A stretch of DNA of 64,000 nt from Triplophysa rosa (lineage: Eukaryota > Chordata > Actinopteri > Cypriniformes > Nemacheilidae). The stretch is taken from contig NC_079891.1 in the NCBI RefSeq assembly GCF_024868665.1, positions 16,053,962 to 16,117,961 on the forward strand, in the 5' to 3' direction. Below the pieces are notes generated by a model. That model searched no databases and was not told the DNA's origin. It worked only from the letters and a program-made list of their open reading frames with translations. The stretch's first letter is position 1, and every line of letters begins with the position of its first letter. Of the stretch, positions 11,262-22,354 are shown piece after piece. The position numbers and the translations under genes were made by a program.

Positions 11262-11372
11262 TTATATTACAAATATTTATTTATGTCTTGTGTTTTGTGT
11301 TAGAGGTGCTCTAAGAATTTCGTTGTTTGTTTTGCTTGCAATGACAATAAAAGCTATTCATTCATTCATATT
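11262..11372 (+). repeat. 3' tail of the plus-strand L2-like LINE
   Basis: It ends in TTGCAATGACAATAAAAGC and then ATTC repeats, the classic L2-type 3' end. It completes the copy whose coding tail is at 1166-1306. Confidence 0.7.
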
Positions 11373-11530
11373 CAGGTATGCGAATGTAAAGGTTAACCGG
11401 TCATAGTGACCCATGATAAAAGAAGTATAGTGAAGAAATAGTTTATATAATATACAGGCTTGATCAACATGTAATGTCTCATATTACTACACACCACTCA
11501 CTACATTTGATTAAGAATAAAAAAAACAAT

Positions 11531-11669
11531 AAAACCCAAAACACAATAGAAAATGTAATGGATTTATTAGTTATAATTGGAATTTAGTTTTGGTATTAAT
11601 GCATGAAAACCCAAAGTTTCAAAATGATATTTACAAGGAAACCATTACATTTTATATTGTGTTTTGGGC
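11531..11669. mobile_element. Small inverted-repeat (MITE-like) element
   Basis: CCCAAAACACAATAGAAAAT at the left is the reverse complement, with one or two mismatches, of ATTTTATATTGTGTTTTGGG at the right. The ~80-bp interior is AT-rich and non-coding. A target duplication is not obvious. Confidence 0.6.
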
Positions 11670-11689
11670 GGAGTTCTATTGCTATGTAG

Positions 11690-12416
11690 AATGTAACGTG
11701 CAATGAAAAGTACAGGTTTTTGATTAACTCAGCTTATTTTTATAAACATAGCATCATGTATGTCGATCTACATACAGTATAAAATATAAAATACAAAACA
11801 CTTCTACATACAACAGTTGTATGTAGAAGTGTTTTGTCCTTTATGTTAACATTTTTACGAACAGTGCAAACAAAGTGCAATTTTTTTAACACATTAAAGT
11901 GCAAAACGCGCCTTTCTCACTATCCATTTTAACGGCGGCTATGGTAACCTCCCCCGCTGTCAGACACATCGCTGCCACGAGCACTGACGCATGCCCGTGC
12001 GCGTCCATATAGGTGCATTCTTTATTTCATTAACTGCGTGTATACTTCTACATTGCACAGAAATGTCTACCTATGTGTCTGTATGGTTGTTTACGGATTT
12101 AGAGTCACACACCACTGAAAACATACTGTATGTATAATTAAAGAAAGTGGTCTTGTGCTACTACCACTCGTCGCCAGAGGCTGCAGTGCAGCTAAACTTC
12201 CGGTGGACTAAAATGCGCTTTGTTAAGAAAAATACTTGATGTTTTGTTTTGGTTTTGTTGTATATTAATTTGATCCACTTAAAGAAATATTGAGGAAAAG
12301 AAACCAAAAATTTGTCTCGTATACGGTGGAATATGTAAAAATGAACGGTTTATTCGTTTTTCTGTTTTGAAAACAAAAACGAATAAATGAATTATCCAAA
12401 GGTACACGGTCCGGAC
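11690..12416 (-). repeat. Right arm of long inverted repeat
   Basis: This is the inverted copy of the left arm (65-1065), lacking the GGGGACC insertion. It carries a local 43-bp hairpin at 11794-11836 that is absent in that form from the left arm. Confidence 0.75.
11794..11836. repeat. Perfect 21-bp-arm hairpin
   Basis: CAAAACACTTCTACATACAAC is followed by one base and then by its exact reverse complement. It lies inside the right arm; the left arm has only a decayed counterpart around 960-990. Confidence 0.8.
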
Positions 12417-12417
12417 C

Positions 12418-12926
12418 TACAGCCACAGAAAAAAAGAGATTATTCCAAATTTTAATTTAATGAGCATTTCTAGATGTATTATGTCCATTCCAGTCCTGTG
12501 TTTGTTGAATTTCACAAAATCAAACCTCAGAAGTGACATAAAGTCATCCAGCAGTAATGTCAAAGACTGACAGCATGACAAGACACACAAAAACTGTGAT
12601 AAAAATCCAGGTTATCACATTATTTTATTTTTTCCTACATATATATATCAGTGTTGCTTAAAAGTGAATCTGAACTTGTTTTCTTCGCATTTGAGGTCTG
12701 AAAAAATAATTCTGTTATGTAGACCTTTTTCTCCAGTTTACATTTTCTGAAAATAAATACAAAAAGAAACATATTTTTTTTATTTGAAATTTGGGAGAAA
12801 ATGTGTTAGTAGTTTACAGAATAAAACAACGATGATCATTTTATCTAAACACATACCTTTTAATAATAAATTTAGAAAAAACGAAAATAATTTTGAGATT
12901 GGTCTCTTAATTTTTTTGCGGCTGTA
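12418..12926. mobile_element. Non-autonomous Tc1/mariner-like element
   Basis: It starts TACAGCCACAGAAAAAAAGA and ends with TTTTTTTGCGGCTGTA, imperfect inverted repeats bounded by TA. Internal stretches (GAACTTGTTTTCTTCGCATT; GGAGAAAATGTGTTAGTAG) resemble a common zebrafish Tc1-type family that I know from memory. It was inserted at the right edge of the outer composite element. Confidence 0.7.
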
Positions 12927-15599
12927 TATTGTAATAATGATTCCTTGTGTTGTATAACAAAAATGTGAATGTAATGGTTGTAAAGAATGTTCAAAACATG
13001 ACATTTTGTTTGCTGACCACGTTGGATTCAACTGTAAACTACTAGACTTCAAAATTCTGTACTTGCAAAGTTTGGATGAGAAAAATATGGCTTTCCGGTA
13101 CAAAACACGTTGCAAAGATCCCATGCAGTGAGAAGTTTTTAACATTTAGTTGCTAGGGTGTTCAGGGGTGGTTGCTGTGTGGTTTCTTACTGGCTCCAAA
13201 TCTCTACAGTACTTTGGTTACCCTTTCTTTAATGTAAGTCTATTGGATTTTTGCCTGGTTTATTGTTTCACCTATAGAGAAAATGACAAGTCTGATAGCT
13301 TAGAAAACGTATATGTGAAAGTGAATGTTAATACATAAGCATGGAGTGTTTCATTGATTCCTTAAATCCCTGAACGTACAACTATTTTTCCATGCTGTGA
13401 ATTTGTTCACTCATGCTAATGTATTTTAGGTGTCATCACACAGGACATGGAGCAGCAGTGTGCAGATGGAAAATGAGATGTGCAAAATGTGATGTGAATT
13501 GGAGCATTATAAATGTCAAGTGACTGATGGGCTCCGCTATTGTAACTGTGGAGGTTTCCATAGTGCAGCGTATGGAGCATGTCAAGTACAATTGAAAGCT
13601 AGGATGTACAAAAATATACGGGCAGCGGAAAGTTTCGTGTGTGGAGGCAGGTTGGAATAGAAATGATGGGGGAAATATTTTGACAGGGTTTGTGTAGGCT
13701 GGAGTTACAGGCTGTAATGTCACTGTGGTGCAGCCATCAGTCTTCTCCAACAGATAAATGTTAGTGGTGAAAACAAAACATTTCTTGGCCTTCTATTAGC
13801 AATATGATAAATATAGTTGCAATACTACAAGTACTGAGAAAGATTTGGGAGTTTTTAAGGATTAAGGTTCAAATTATTCATGATATGCCCACTCATGGTC
13901 TCATGAAGATTCACAGTAGTATTAGCATAAAGATTGTGCTGCATGAAATTATGGTATGAATTTACAGATGCATCCCTCAGTGTTTCATTTAATTAATGGA
14001 ATAAAAAGTATTTAGGGGGCCTAAATACAAAATGAACGTCACCAACTGTTTGGTTTTTAGAAGACGTATAAAATCAGTTGTGTTTGTATTTTATACATAC
14101 TTTGGAGCTGACCTGACCTACATTTCACTGCTGGTTGTATATTCTCTATATAACTGTGTATGTGACAAATAAAATATTGAATCTTGAAGTTAAATGAAGA
14201 CTTAGGCCTATATTTTTCCAGCATGGATATATAAAATCCATCAAGAATAATGTATATCAAAACACCACCTTTGTTGGTTTGGTTAATCATTTAATTACAA
14301 ATTCACCCATGAAGAGTTGGTCTTTCATTTAGTTTAACTCAACTGTGTTGGATGGAGTTTAGATCTGAGCTTTGTGCAATCCAGTAGGACCACCGTACTA
14401 GTTCTTCCACAATAGACTTCAAGTGTGTCCTTATGGACCTTGGAAAAAGGTATGCTCCAAAATGTAGTCTATGAGAAAGAAAGGCCTGATATGGTGGATT
14501 TATACAATTCAAATGCTACTATACATTTTCTAGGTAATTTCAGTGTTTATTGTGGCACAACATTTAGACATATTTCAGCCTGAACTATACAGCCCTGCAA
14601 CGTTGACTTATTGGATATTTAGTACTTGACAGTATTTATAATACCAATTTAAAAAAAAAAATATATATATACTATATAATAACAATTTGCTCTATACTGA
14701 TTGTGTGTTCGCCAAATGTACACAAATACTGACAGTACATCAGTCCGCCGGTAGGTGTCAGTATACACTCTACCTCCCACTAGAAATGAACAAACGAACA
14801 AGAAATCTTCCGGCAAAATGGCGTTTCGTGCGTTTACTTTCGGAGTTGTCATACATTTCGAACTTTATTTAGTTCCCTGAGCTCGTTTACATTCATATTT
14901 ATAAAGTTCAGCAAATTAGACATACAGATCCGTCTTAAGACATAATGATAATCTTTTCTCGGACTAAAAATAGGAAAACTCTTCGTCCCTTGGTCGTCTA
15001 CTACGTGGTAATTTCTAACTAATGGGCCATCAGGGGCTGAGCACGATTATAGGACATGAGGTAAATAATAATAAATAAGTAGGCATAATTAAAAAAAATC
15101 CTACAATTGGAAACTTTTTACAGTATAAAGATCGACCAAACTCGAAAGGTTCAACTCGCAAGATTAAAAACGACTAGAGGGATACAGCAGAGCGTTATGA
15201 TAAAATAGCGTCCTCGTTTACCGATGTTAGGACCAGTGAATGTAATCTCTACCTAAATTGTTTTATTTGCTCTAGTCTTTGTCATCTGCACTTAGTCCTG
15301 TTTAATCAATGTTTTCTATATTTTAGTGCTTATGGTGTAATTTGTATCGATTATTAACATGCTTTTGTATTGTCATGTAAAGTATATGCTGTTATACGTT
15401 TTTTCATAGTGGGGATTAGGATTTTACAGCGATGCAGGAGAGATCTTACAAATTCACTTAAATGTTAAATGTCAATGACTGACTTCAATGTAAGTGGTGT
15501 ACGATTTTTTATTTAAACATGTATATGATAAAGTAGTAGGATTTTTATGTTCAATCTAGTAAGCGTGCTGTGGAATGGTAAATGTTTTTTTGAAAGTGA
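12927..15599. other. No gene recognised
   Basis: This is AT-rich DNA. 13146-13200 resembles the dispersed GTTGCTAGG repeat. 14345-14450 faintly resembles a decayed Tc1-type transposase segment on the minus strand (weak). 14651-14670 is an AT simple repeat. The 121-codon minus frame at 13145-12780 overlaps the Tc1-like element and shows no protein signature. Confidence 0.5.
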
Positions 15600-15838
15600 C
15601 CTATTAGTCAGATATGGTGACCCATACCCAAAATGTGACCTCTGCATTTAACCCATCCAGAGAGTAGTGAACACACGTACACCCGGAGCAGTGGGCAGCT
15701 ATCACTGCAGCGCCTGGGGAGCAAGTAGGGGTAAGGTGCCTTGCTCAAGGGCACCTCAGTCGTTACCCGCCGGCCCTGGGAATCGAACCGGCAATCTTCT
15801 GGTCACGAGTCCAACTCTCTAACCATTAGGCCCCACAA
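15600..15838 (-). mobile_element. tRNA-derived SINE (V-SINE-like)
   Basis: On the minus strand it begins with a tRNA-like head. GGCCTAATGGTTAGAGAGT near 15832-15812 fits the A box and GGTTCGATTCCC near 15790-15779 fits the B box. The body contains ACTGAGGTGCCCTTGAGCAA, which I recall as the conserved central domain of a fish SINE superfamily. RNA polymerase III would drive it. Confidence 0.8.
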
Positions 15839-15897
15839 TGTAAATGTTTTATAAATGATTGATTGGTAACTGTTTATATTGTACACTTAAAGCTATA

Positions 15898-16207
15898 GGA
15901 AAAATAGTTCACCCAAAAATTAAAATTCTGTCATCATTTACTCACCCCTTTGTCATTTAAAACCTGTACGACTTTCTTACTTCAAAGCACAAAAGAAGAT
16001 TTTTTGAAAAATGTTGTTAACTGGCCCCCATTCGCTTGCATTGGTTTTGTGTCCATACAATAGAAGTGAATGGGTCCAGTGCTTTTCGGTTACCAGCTTT
16101 CTTTTAAATGTTGTCTTTTGTGTTCTGCGGAAGAATACAGGTTTGAAATGACAAGAGGGTGATTTAATGATGACAGAATTTTCATTTTGGCGTGAACTAT
16201 CACTTTA
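15898..16207. mobile_element. AGTTCACCCAAA inverted-repeat element (copy 1)
   Basis: It starts with TAGTTCACCCAAAAATTAAA and ends with the inverted form around ATTTTCATTTTGGCGTGAAC. Subterminal CTGTCATCATTTACTCA is also mirrored. Two more copies lie at 59233-59668 and 62712-63045. Abundant short element in cyprinids; no coding capacity. Confidence 0.85.
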
Positions 16208-17855
16208 ATTTACTTTGTCTGCCTGTCTGTTTGATTTGTCTTTTAGATGTTGTTCTCCAAACAAATTTTTTTACAGATGCTGTTTGCCATTGCCTAATAA
16301 AATACACTGTAATTGTAATTATTTAAGCAAAATGCTTATTGTAAAGGTCAAGTTATTATTTGTTATTATCAACAATTTACCTGAATAGAAAACGAGAACG
16401 TCTCCAATAGTTTTTCCTATTTGTTCCTATTATATACGTTTCAGCCATATTATCAGTGAATTCTATTTCTGCAGAAGGCAACATGTTGCGTAAATAAATA
16501 CATTTTTTATTATATTCAATTGAGAAGAGTGTCTAAATCTTATCCTTTGTAATTTTTATATTTAATTATATTTCGTATATGTAAATAAAAACGATTGGAC
16601 TGCAGCCATCGTCTGCAACACTGTCGCGCATGCGCCGGAAGTTGCTGCCGCAGACAGCGACACTGATTCGACAACGCAGAGCAGCAACACTAGAAAAAAT
16701 CAAAACACTGTCTCCAAATAATACTAATCCATTATGATGTTTTGAGCAATGTATTTTCACACGATCCACAGAGAGTAAGTATATCGTTTGACTAACCATT
16801 GTAATGATTCTGTGCTCGATGGTTCACTATGTTATCCATGATGCTTTGGGGAGCAACAAAGGAGTCAGTTCTCTATATAATTCAGTGTAAGTCAGGCTAA
16901 TTACAAAGCTGGCTTCACACTTTAGACCAGTAATACACAGCATTAGCAAGACTTATAAACAAGTGTAAAAATGCCGGTTTTGGGAAAAATCTGCTAATGT
17001 GAAATACACGTGATTTTTATTTTCTACATGCTGGTTGTGGACTGTGGTGATTTACCATAAATGTTTGTAAAGCTGACGATAGCTGCCACACATTTTGCTG
17101 TGTTTTATTAGTCCGTGTATTATTTCTATTTTCCCGAATGTTTCTCTAGGGTACATTTTAGGGCTAGGTGGTATCAGGCCTGTGGTGACTTTAGCAGGCA
17201 GACTGAGCGCATGCAATGCAGAATTCGCATTTGATCCTCTAGAAAAAATATATATAAATTCATGGCCGTGACCTTTGCTGAATATCAAAGGCGTTGTCTC
17301 GAAATGTCACGGGGGATTTCTCCGCCGAGAAGCGGTGCGGTGTTTGAAGCTGGGGGTTTTGACAGCCGACAGCAGATTGGTCGGTGGGTGGAAAGTTATA
17401 AAGTCACATATCATTAGATGCTTTATTAGTTTGGGGAGAATTGACTGCGATCCACATATATGCCGGACTTTGTGACGACGTTGTGAAATGTACAGTTGCT
17501 CTGTCATAAATCTGTCTCTAGCCAGATGGAGTCTCTTTAAAGCGACTGAGTGTACAGCAATATAAAAACAGTAAACACAGAGTTGCACGTAACACATGCC
17601 ACCCATGCAGATTTGACTCATTTACAGTTTATGTGTGGAATGTTTGATTGACAAAATATGATTGCACCTGCTTCATTATATTGTATTGCTTCTTGTGTTT
17701 GCATCGAAAAGTACTTTCCTTAAAGTAATTCTTGCAAAGTGATCTTATTTGTCCTCTTAATCTGTGCATATGTTTATGAATAAATACGATGTATGTTTCA
17801 TACTCGCAGATGAATGCAGTTTCACATGAAAGGGGTCGGCAAGGTAACAAAGGGT
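16208..17855. other. Mostly unique sequence with one promoter-like segment
   Basis: Apart from 16625-16774 (listed separately) I see no gene. 17280-17480 is richer in CpG than its surroundings and may belong to the upstream part of the 17.9-18.2-kb promoter. Confidence 0.4.
16625..16774 (+). promoter_or_regulatory. NRF1/ETS-type promoter and possible first exon
   Basis: CGCGCATGCGCC (16625-16636) is an NRF1-type palindrome that overlaps CCGGAAGT (16635-16642), an ETS site. This pairing is common in TATA-less promoters of broadly expressed genes. Downstream, a splice donor GAGA|GTAAGT lies at 16775. The ATGs in between are followed by quick stops, so the exon would be non-coding. Inference only; no transcript evidence. 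Confidence 0.4.
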
Positions 17856-18049
17856 TGACGTCATGCATCTCATCCGCCCGCATGACTTCCAACTCTAAAT
17901 CCCAGCCTTTTTTTCTTTACGAAATCACTGTGATTGGTCAAACGCGCTGCTCGACGCTTCCTAGTCTGACCGAAAACCAATGGGAGCGTTTTTGGAGGGA
18001 GGCTTCCGTGTTGATGTAAAAGAGTAGGCGGGGCTAGTTTGTGGGGAAA
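17856..18049 (+). promoter_or_regulatory. CpG-rich promoter with CRE, CCAAT boxes and GC box
   Basis: TGACGTCA at 17856-17863 is a full cAMP-response element. Inverted and direct CCAAT boxes lie at 17931-17938 (GTGATTGG) and about 17975-17982 (ACCAATGG). GGCGGGGC at 18027-18034 is an Sp/KLF site. CpG density is much higher than in flanking DNA. The spacing fits a host promoter firing to the right. Confidence 0.55.
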
Positions 18050-18246
18050 GCGGTGCGATAGACGCTACTGCTTGAACCGTCCGCGACGCCAACGGATCTA
18101 GTGAAGGTAGCTCGGCGGCTGTCCGTGTTGAATTGGCCAATTTCTATCGCGGTCCAGAGGATTTAAACATGCGTTTCGGTCTTGAGGATTGGTGCTAAAT
18201 GCGTACCATTTCAACGAATGTCATCCGTAAATAACTGGATCCCGGG
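18050..18246 (+). other. Candidate non-coding first exon
   Basis: CpG-rich sequence downstream of the GC box ends in a good splice donor, CCCGGG|GTAAGA, with the GT at 18247-18248. It has a short upstream frame (ATG 18169, stop 18196-18198, nine residues) and no long frame. If real, the coding exons lie further right, perhaps beyond the window. The gene cannot be named. Confidence 0.4.
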
Positions 18247-19632
18247 GTAAGAATAAAGCTTATGTGTGGCACAGAGACCTACCGTATTTTATTATTGCTG
18301 ACCATATGTTGTGATCTTCGACCACGTCGCATGCTTTCATCAGAGGATTTCATGCAGTTAAGCGAGTCTTGGCAGCTCTTGCGCTTTTCCTATGTATGTA
18401 AACGGTGCAAAAGCTTTCATGTCTTGCATGTTCAGAGCTTGTCGTCGTCTGCAAAAAAATGATCTTTAACAAACCTTTTAAGATTGAATTAAAGCGATTA
18501 TGTGTCCGGTGAAAATACTTTAAAGCCTTAAGTATCATTAAATGGCTGATCTGTTTCTGCTTGTTTCTAGAGGTTTATGTGGTTTTAACAACGCTTTTCT
18601 GCTTTTTGTTCATGTACTTTAACCATCCTTAAAAGCTCAATTACCTAACACTGTGAGCGTGTTTATTTGATTTACGTCTCCGGTATCTTGTGCTCACTCA
18701 GTTAAAACCAGAGCTTGACATTAGTTACCCACAGAGTGCAGTTTTATATCGTTGCGCTTTCTTCAGTCTGCCCTACATTTTCCAAAGGCTGGATAATTAA
18801 ATTTCAGACTCCTATTTCCAGAGAAACACGGTCTCCTATTCTCAGTACAATTATCGAGCGTGGTGAAGGATCATTTTGACATCTGGGTGTAACGTTTCCC
18901 TTCTTCTATGAGGAGCTATTATGTGATTTGCCTTTTTGAATGGATCACGGGGGCAGTGGTTTCAAATATGCATGCCTACTCATTGAAGAAAATACATTTT
19001 CGCTCATGCATCTGTCTTTTCTCCAGGCTAAGAATAACCAGAGCTTGTTTAATGGCATTTTTCGTGAGTAACCTGTTTACATGTGCTGTGAACCATTTTG
19101 CCTTAATCCAGAGGCTGATCCACTCATACCCCTTTGAATGTTTTTTTTTCATCTGTTTTTATTAAACTGCAGTGTTGTCATTTCAGTAACAATTGTGTTG
19201 TCAATGTAGTTTCTTATAATGGAATTAGCAGTGTGGTCAATGTGTTAAAAAATCTCTCCAGGTGCTTAGTTTTGTAACGCATGGCAACCCTGCTAATGCA
19301 TTTGATAATTAACACATTCCTCTATGTGTGTGCATGGAGAGCTTGTGGCAGCGTTCTCCTCTTAAGTGGTTTATGTTTAATTGACCTGCCCAGGCTAAGC
19401 ATGGACTAAATGAAGCAGGCTTAATTTTGTGTGTTTTTCTGCAAACCTCTCCAAGCTGGCAAAACACGTATTTGTTTGTGTAGGTTAGGTTTTACCATCA
19501 AGGTTAAAGGTGGAGACAGTCATCAAAGGGCAAATACCAAACATGTTTACCTGTTATTTATGAAACTCATAAATTCATTCCATCAAGGGAATTTGTTTCA
19601 ATGCCAAGCCACGTTTTTAAGAGTAAAAAGAG
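18247..19632 (+). other. Possible intron start, no gene recognised
   Basis: This is unique-looking AT-rich sequence. No repeats with clear ends and no convincing frames were seen. Confidence 0.4.
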
Positions 19633-19640
19633 GTAGGGAA

Positions 19641-20125
19641 CAGTGTTGGGTAAGTTACTCTGAAAAAGTAATTAATTACTAGTTACTAATTACATATTCA
19701 ATAGTGTAATTAGATTACTGTACAAATTACTCTCTCCAAAAAGTATTTAGTAATTTACTAATTACTTTCTATATCCTATATCAACCTTGATTAGTTAAGT
19801 GATTCATAGGCATGAAACGGCTCTTTTAATTCATTCAAATAAATAATATTAAACTACATAAAGTACTCTTATTAACTGACCAAAGTATTACAAATGTGAG
19901 AATTATACATTAAAGCATTCATTTTAAAGTTAGACTTTGAATTTTGATGTCAATTCCACTATTGCACACACATATATTACACAAAGTATTTAGTTTAATT
20001 ACATCAAAAGTAACTGTAATTAAATTACAGAAAAAATAAGAGTAATTCCTTACTTTACCTTTTCAAGGGAAAAGTAATTAAATTACAGTAACTAATTACT
20101 AAGTAACTAGTTACACCCAACACTG
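19641..20125. mobile_element. hAT-like element, CAGTGTTGGG family
   Basis: It runs from CAGTGTTGGGTAAGTTACTC to AGTTACACCCAACACTG. GTAGGGAA flanks both sides (19633-19640, 20126-20133), an exact 8-bp duplication. The 485-bp interior is full of AGTAATTA/TAATTACT repeats and non-coding. Confidence 0.93.
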
Positions 20126-20133
20126 GTAGGGAA

Positions 20134-21430
20134 CTTTGTTTTGAGTTTTGACTGTGTAATTGTCACTGATCATATGTTTTGAAGCTGTAATTTGTGTGTG
20201 AGAAAAATGACAACACTTGTAATTTTATATTCTGGGATCACGTCAAGCCTTTCCTGTCAAGCTCAGAGACATGTTGTAAATACTGATTGCAATTACTGAG
20301 AGAGGTACACACAGGCGATCTTGTTATTTCGGAGATCAGCTGAGTGAGGTCCAAGTGGACAGATTTCTCATCTGAAGGACGAGCAGTCACAGTTTATGAG
20401 TCAATAGATGACAATTTACGCTGTAAGAGATGGAGATGAATTTGAGAGGCAGAAGTGAAGGTTAGTAAGTTTATCTAAACTGGATGTGTTAATTTGCTCA
20501 TTTGAACACATTTTAAGTTAACACATTGTTATAATTATTGGTGATCACAGTGCTGTTATTGGTGATCATTAACATAAAATAGTCATCCTTAGTAACCTTG
20601 TATCTCTTTACAAATAGTCTGACCTTGTTTATATGCTTATTTAAAAGCCTTGATTTTACTTTTAGTGAAAAATAAATTACTGCTAAAGTGGTTTCCATTT
20701 ATAAGCCAAATAAAAACGTTGCCCTCTCAATCCCTCTTAACGTGACCCTCCCCATTTGGATTAGGCTGTAAAACATAGTTTATTTGGCTCGCAAGAAAGT
20801 CAGATCAAGCTTTCCGCACACAGCTCGCATTTCCAGCCTGCGTGTGTTTGTGGTGTGCATGCACATTTGCACAGCTGCTTCCCACTGCATGCCAGTTGGA
20901 GAAAAATGCATGTACACAGGTTCTGTGTCTCTTCTCTTTCCCCACCTATTGAGAGAGTGAGAGTTAAACACCCAGCTGTTAAATCAGGCCACACACACGC
21001 TCTTTTTCTAATTCTCATCATCTTCAGTTACACAAGGGCCATAAACGCTTACTGCTGTCTATCGCTTTAAACAGACCAAATCTCTCCTCACGCTGTTCAG
21101 CCCAAAGCAAGTAACTGGCCTGGCTCATAAAATCCCTTTTGTGTGGGGGTACACTGAAAGAGATCAGCTGAGAAAGACCCCTTAGATAAGCCTGTTAGAT
21201 GTCAGCGAGGAGTCTTATGTCAGCTAAATGGGACACCCCTGGGTGGGCTTATGGGGCGACAGGGATAGGAATGTTTGGTTTTCAGTTTTGTTTGCATATG
21301 GATTCTGTCTGTTATCTAGCTAGTTGTATCTCTTAGGATTTTTCCCATACCTGTGATATGCGATTGTATGTGTGTGAAAGAGATTTGTAAGGGCTGTTTT
21401 AAGAGCCCCCTGCTTTGGTCCAGTTCCAAA
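20134..21430. other. No gene recognised
   Basis: Unique-looking sequence. Small overlapping frames at 20780-21070 on both strands share no codon pattern or domain and look like chance. Confidence 0.4.
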
Positions 21431-21633
21431 CCGATCTCCTCGATCTGCATATAAATAACATGAGTTTACGCTTTCCAATTGCGTGTAATACATAACGCCA
21501 AAGTCTAATTTTGCTTGCATATGATATGCCAATCAGTTCAGTTGCTTCGTTTGCCTGGCGTCATGAGGAGACGCGTTCGGTTCTTTGCATTTGTAAAACT
21601 GAATGATTTTATAAATACGTATTATTCATACTT

Positions 21634-21768
21634 TAATAAAGCAATAAGCCCCAAGAAGCAGTGGGTTACAGTGAATTTATAACAGCTAAGGGCGTTGTGC
21701 CTAAAACCCCGTAGCTGTTATAAAATGCATTGTAACCCACTGCTTCGCAGGGATTATTGCTTTTATAA
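21634..21768. repeat. Long imperfect hairpin
   Basis: The arm with GAAGCAGTGGGTTACAGTGA and TATAACAGCT is mirrored by AGCTGTTATA and CATTGTAACCCACTGCTTCG, separated by about 25 bases. Arms are about 54 bp with a few mismatches. It may be an independent foldback element nested in the larger one. Confidence 0.8.
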
Positions 21769-22354
21769 AACGGTTATTCCATATGCTTAGCAAGGTTTCA
21801 TAAAATAAAGTAAATAAAATTATATTTAGGCTATGTGGTGCGGTCAGCCGTTATATATTGGGGTATTTTATAACGGTTTAGAACTCCGCTCAGCCAATCA
21901 GAATCAAGGACCAGAACTGACCGTTTTATAATGGATATTTTAGAGCACCTAAACCCACTCCTACCCTAAACCTAAACCCACCCGCTTCCCAACGACATAA
22001 AACAAGCAAACAGAAGTCAACCATGGGTATTTATTGAAAACACTGACCGAAACCAGTAGAAAAGCATTACAATCAGGTCGTGTTGCATTCCGAGTCTTCT
22101 ATAGGCGTACGATATCGTTATGCGAGCACAGTAGTATGAAGGTATTTTTGATGCAAAACAACTGTGCAGCTGTGAGAGTGGAATTTGTAGTTGTAGAGGT
22201 TGGCCACACATGTGTATCAGTACATTTGAAGTCAAAATTTGAAGTTGCAAACTTTTTTTCTCTCCCGCAAACACAACAGTTACACCTTCTTGAATCCTTC
22301 ATTGCAAGTGCACAAATCCAATTCTACAAATCCCAAACTAAGATACTCGTGCAC

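Larger units (their letters stand above)
65..12416. mobile_element. 12.35-kb composite element bounded by long inverted repeats
   Basis: The sequence from about 65 to 1065 is repeated in inverted orientation at about 11690-12416. The outer tips match closely: GGTACACGGTCC at the right end mirrors GGACCGTGTACC at the left. Everything between the arms is later insertions: LINE tails, a DIRS element and nested hAT elements. No transposase that could belong to the outer element is visible, so it is either non-autonomous or its own core has been lost or displaced. The superfamily is not identified. Target duplication is unclear because a Tc1-like element starts at the right border. Confidence 0.7.

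Noticed and set aside
58..12423. CTACAGC on both sides of the outer inverted-repeat element as a 7-bp target duplication
   Set aside because: At the right side these bases are the start of the Tc1-like element at 12418 (TACAGCC), so the match is not independent evidence.
12780..13145. 121-residue minus-strand frame
   Set aside because: It overlaps the end of a Tc1-like element, shows no domain or codon pattern, and is AT-rich chance sequence.
14817..14880. ATGGCG start with a nearby ETS-like TTCCGG as a host gene start
   Set aside because: The frame stops after 20 codons and no splice donor precedes the stop.
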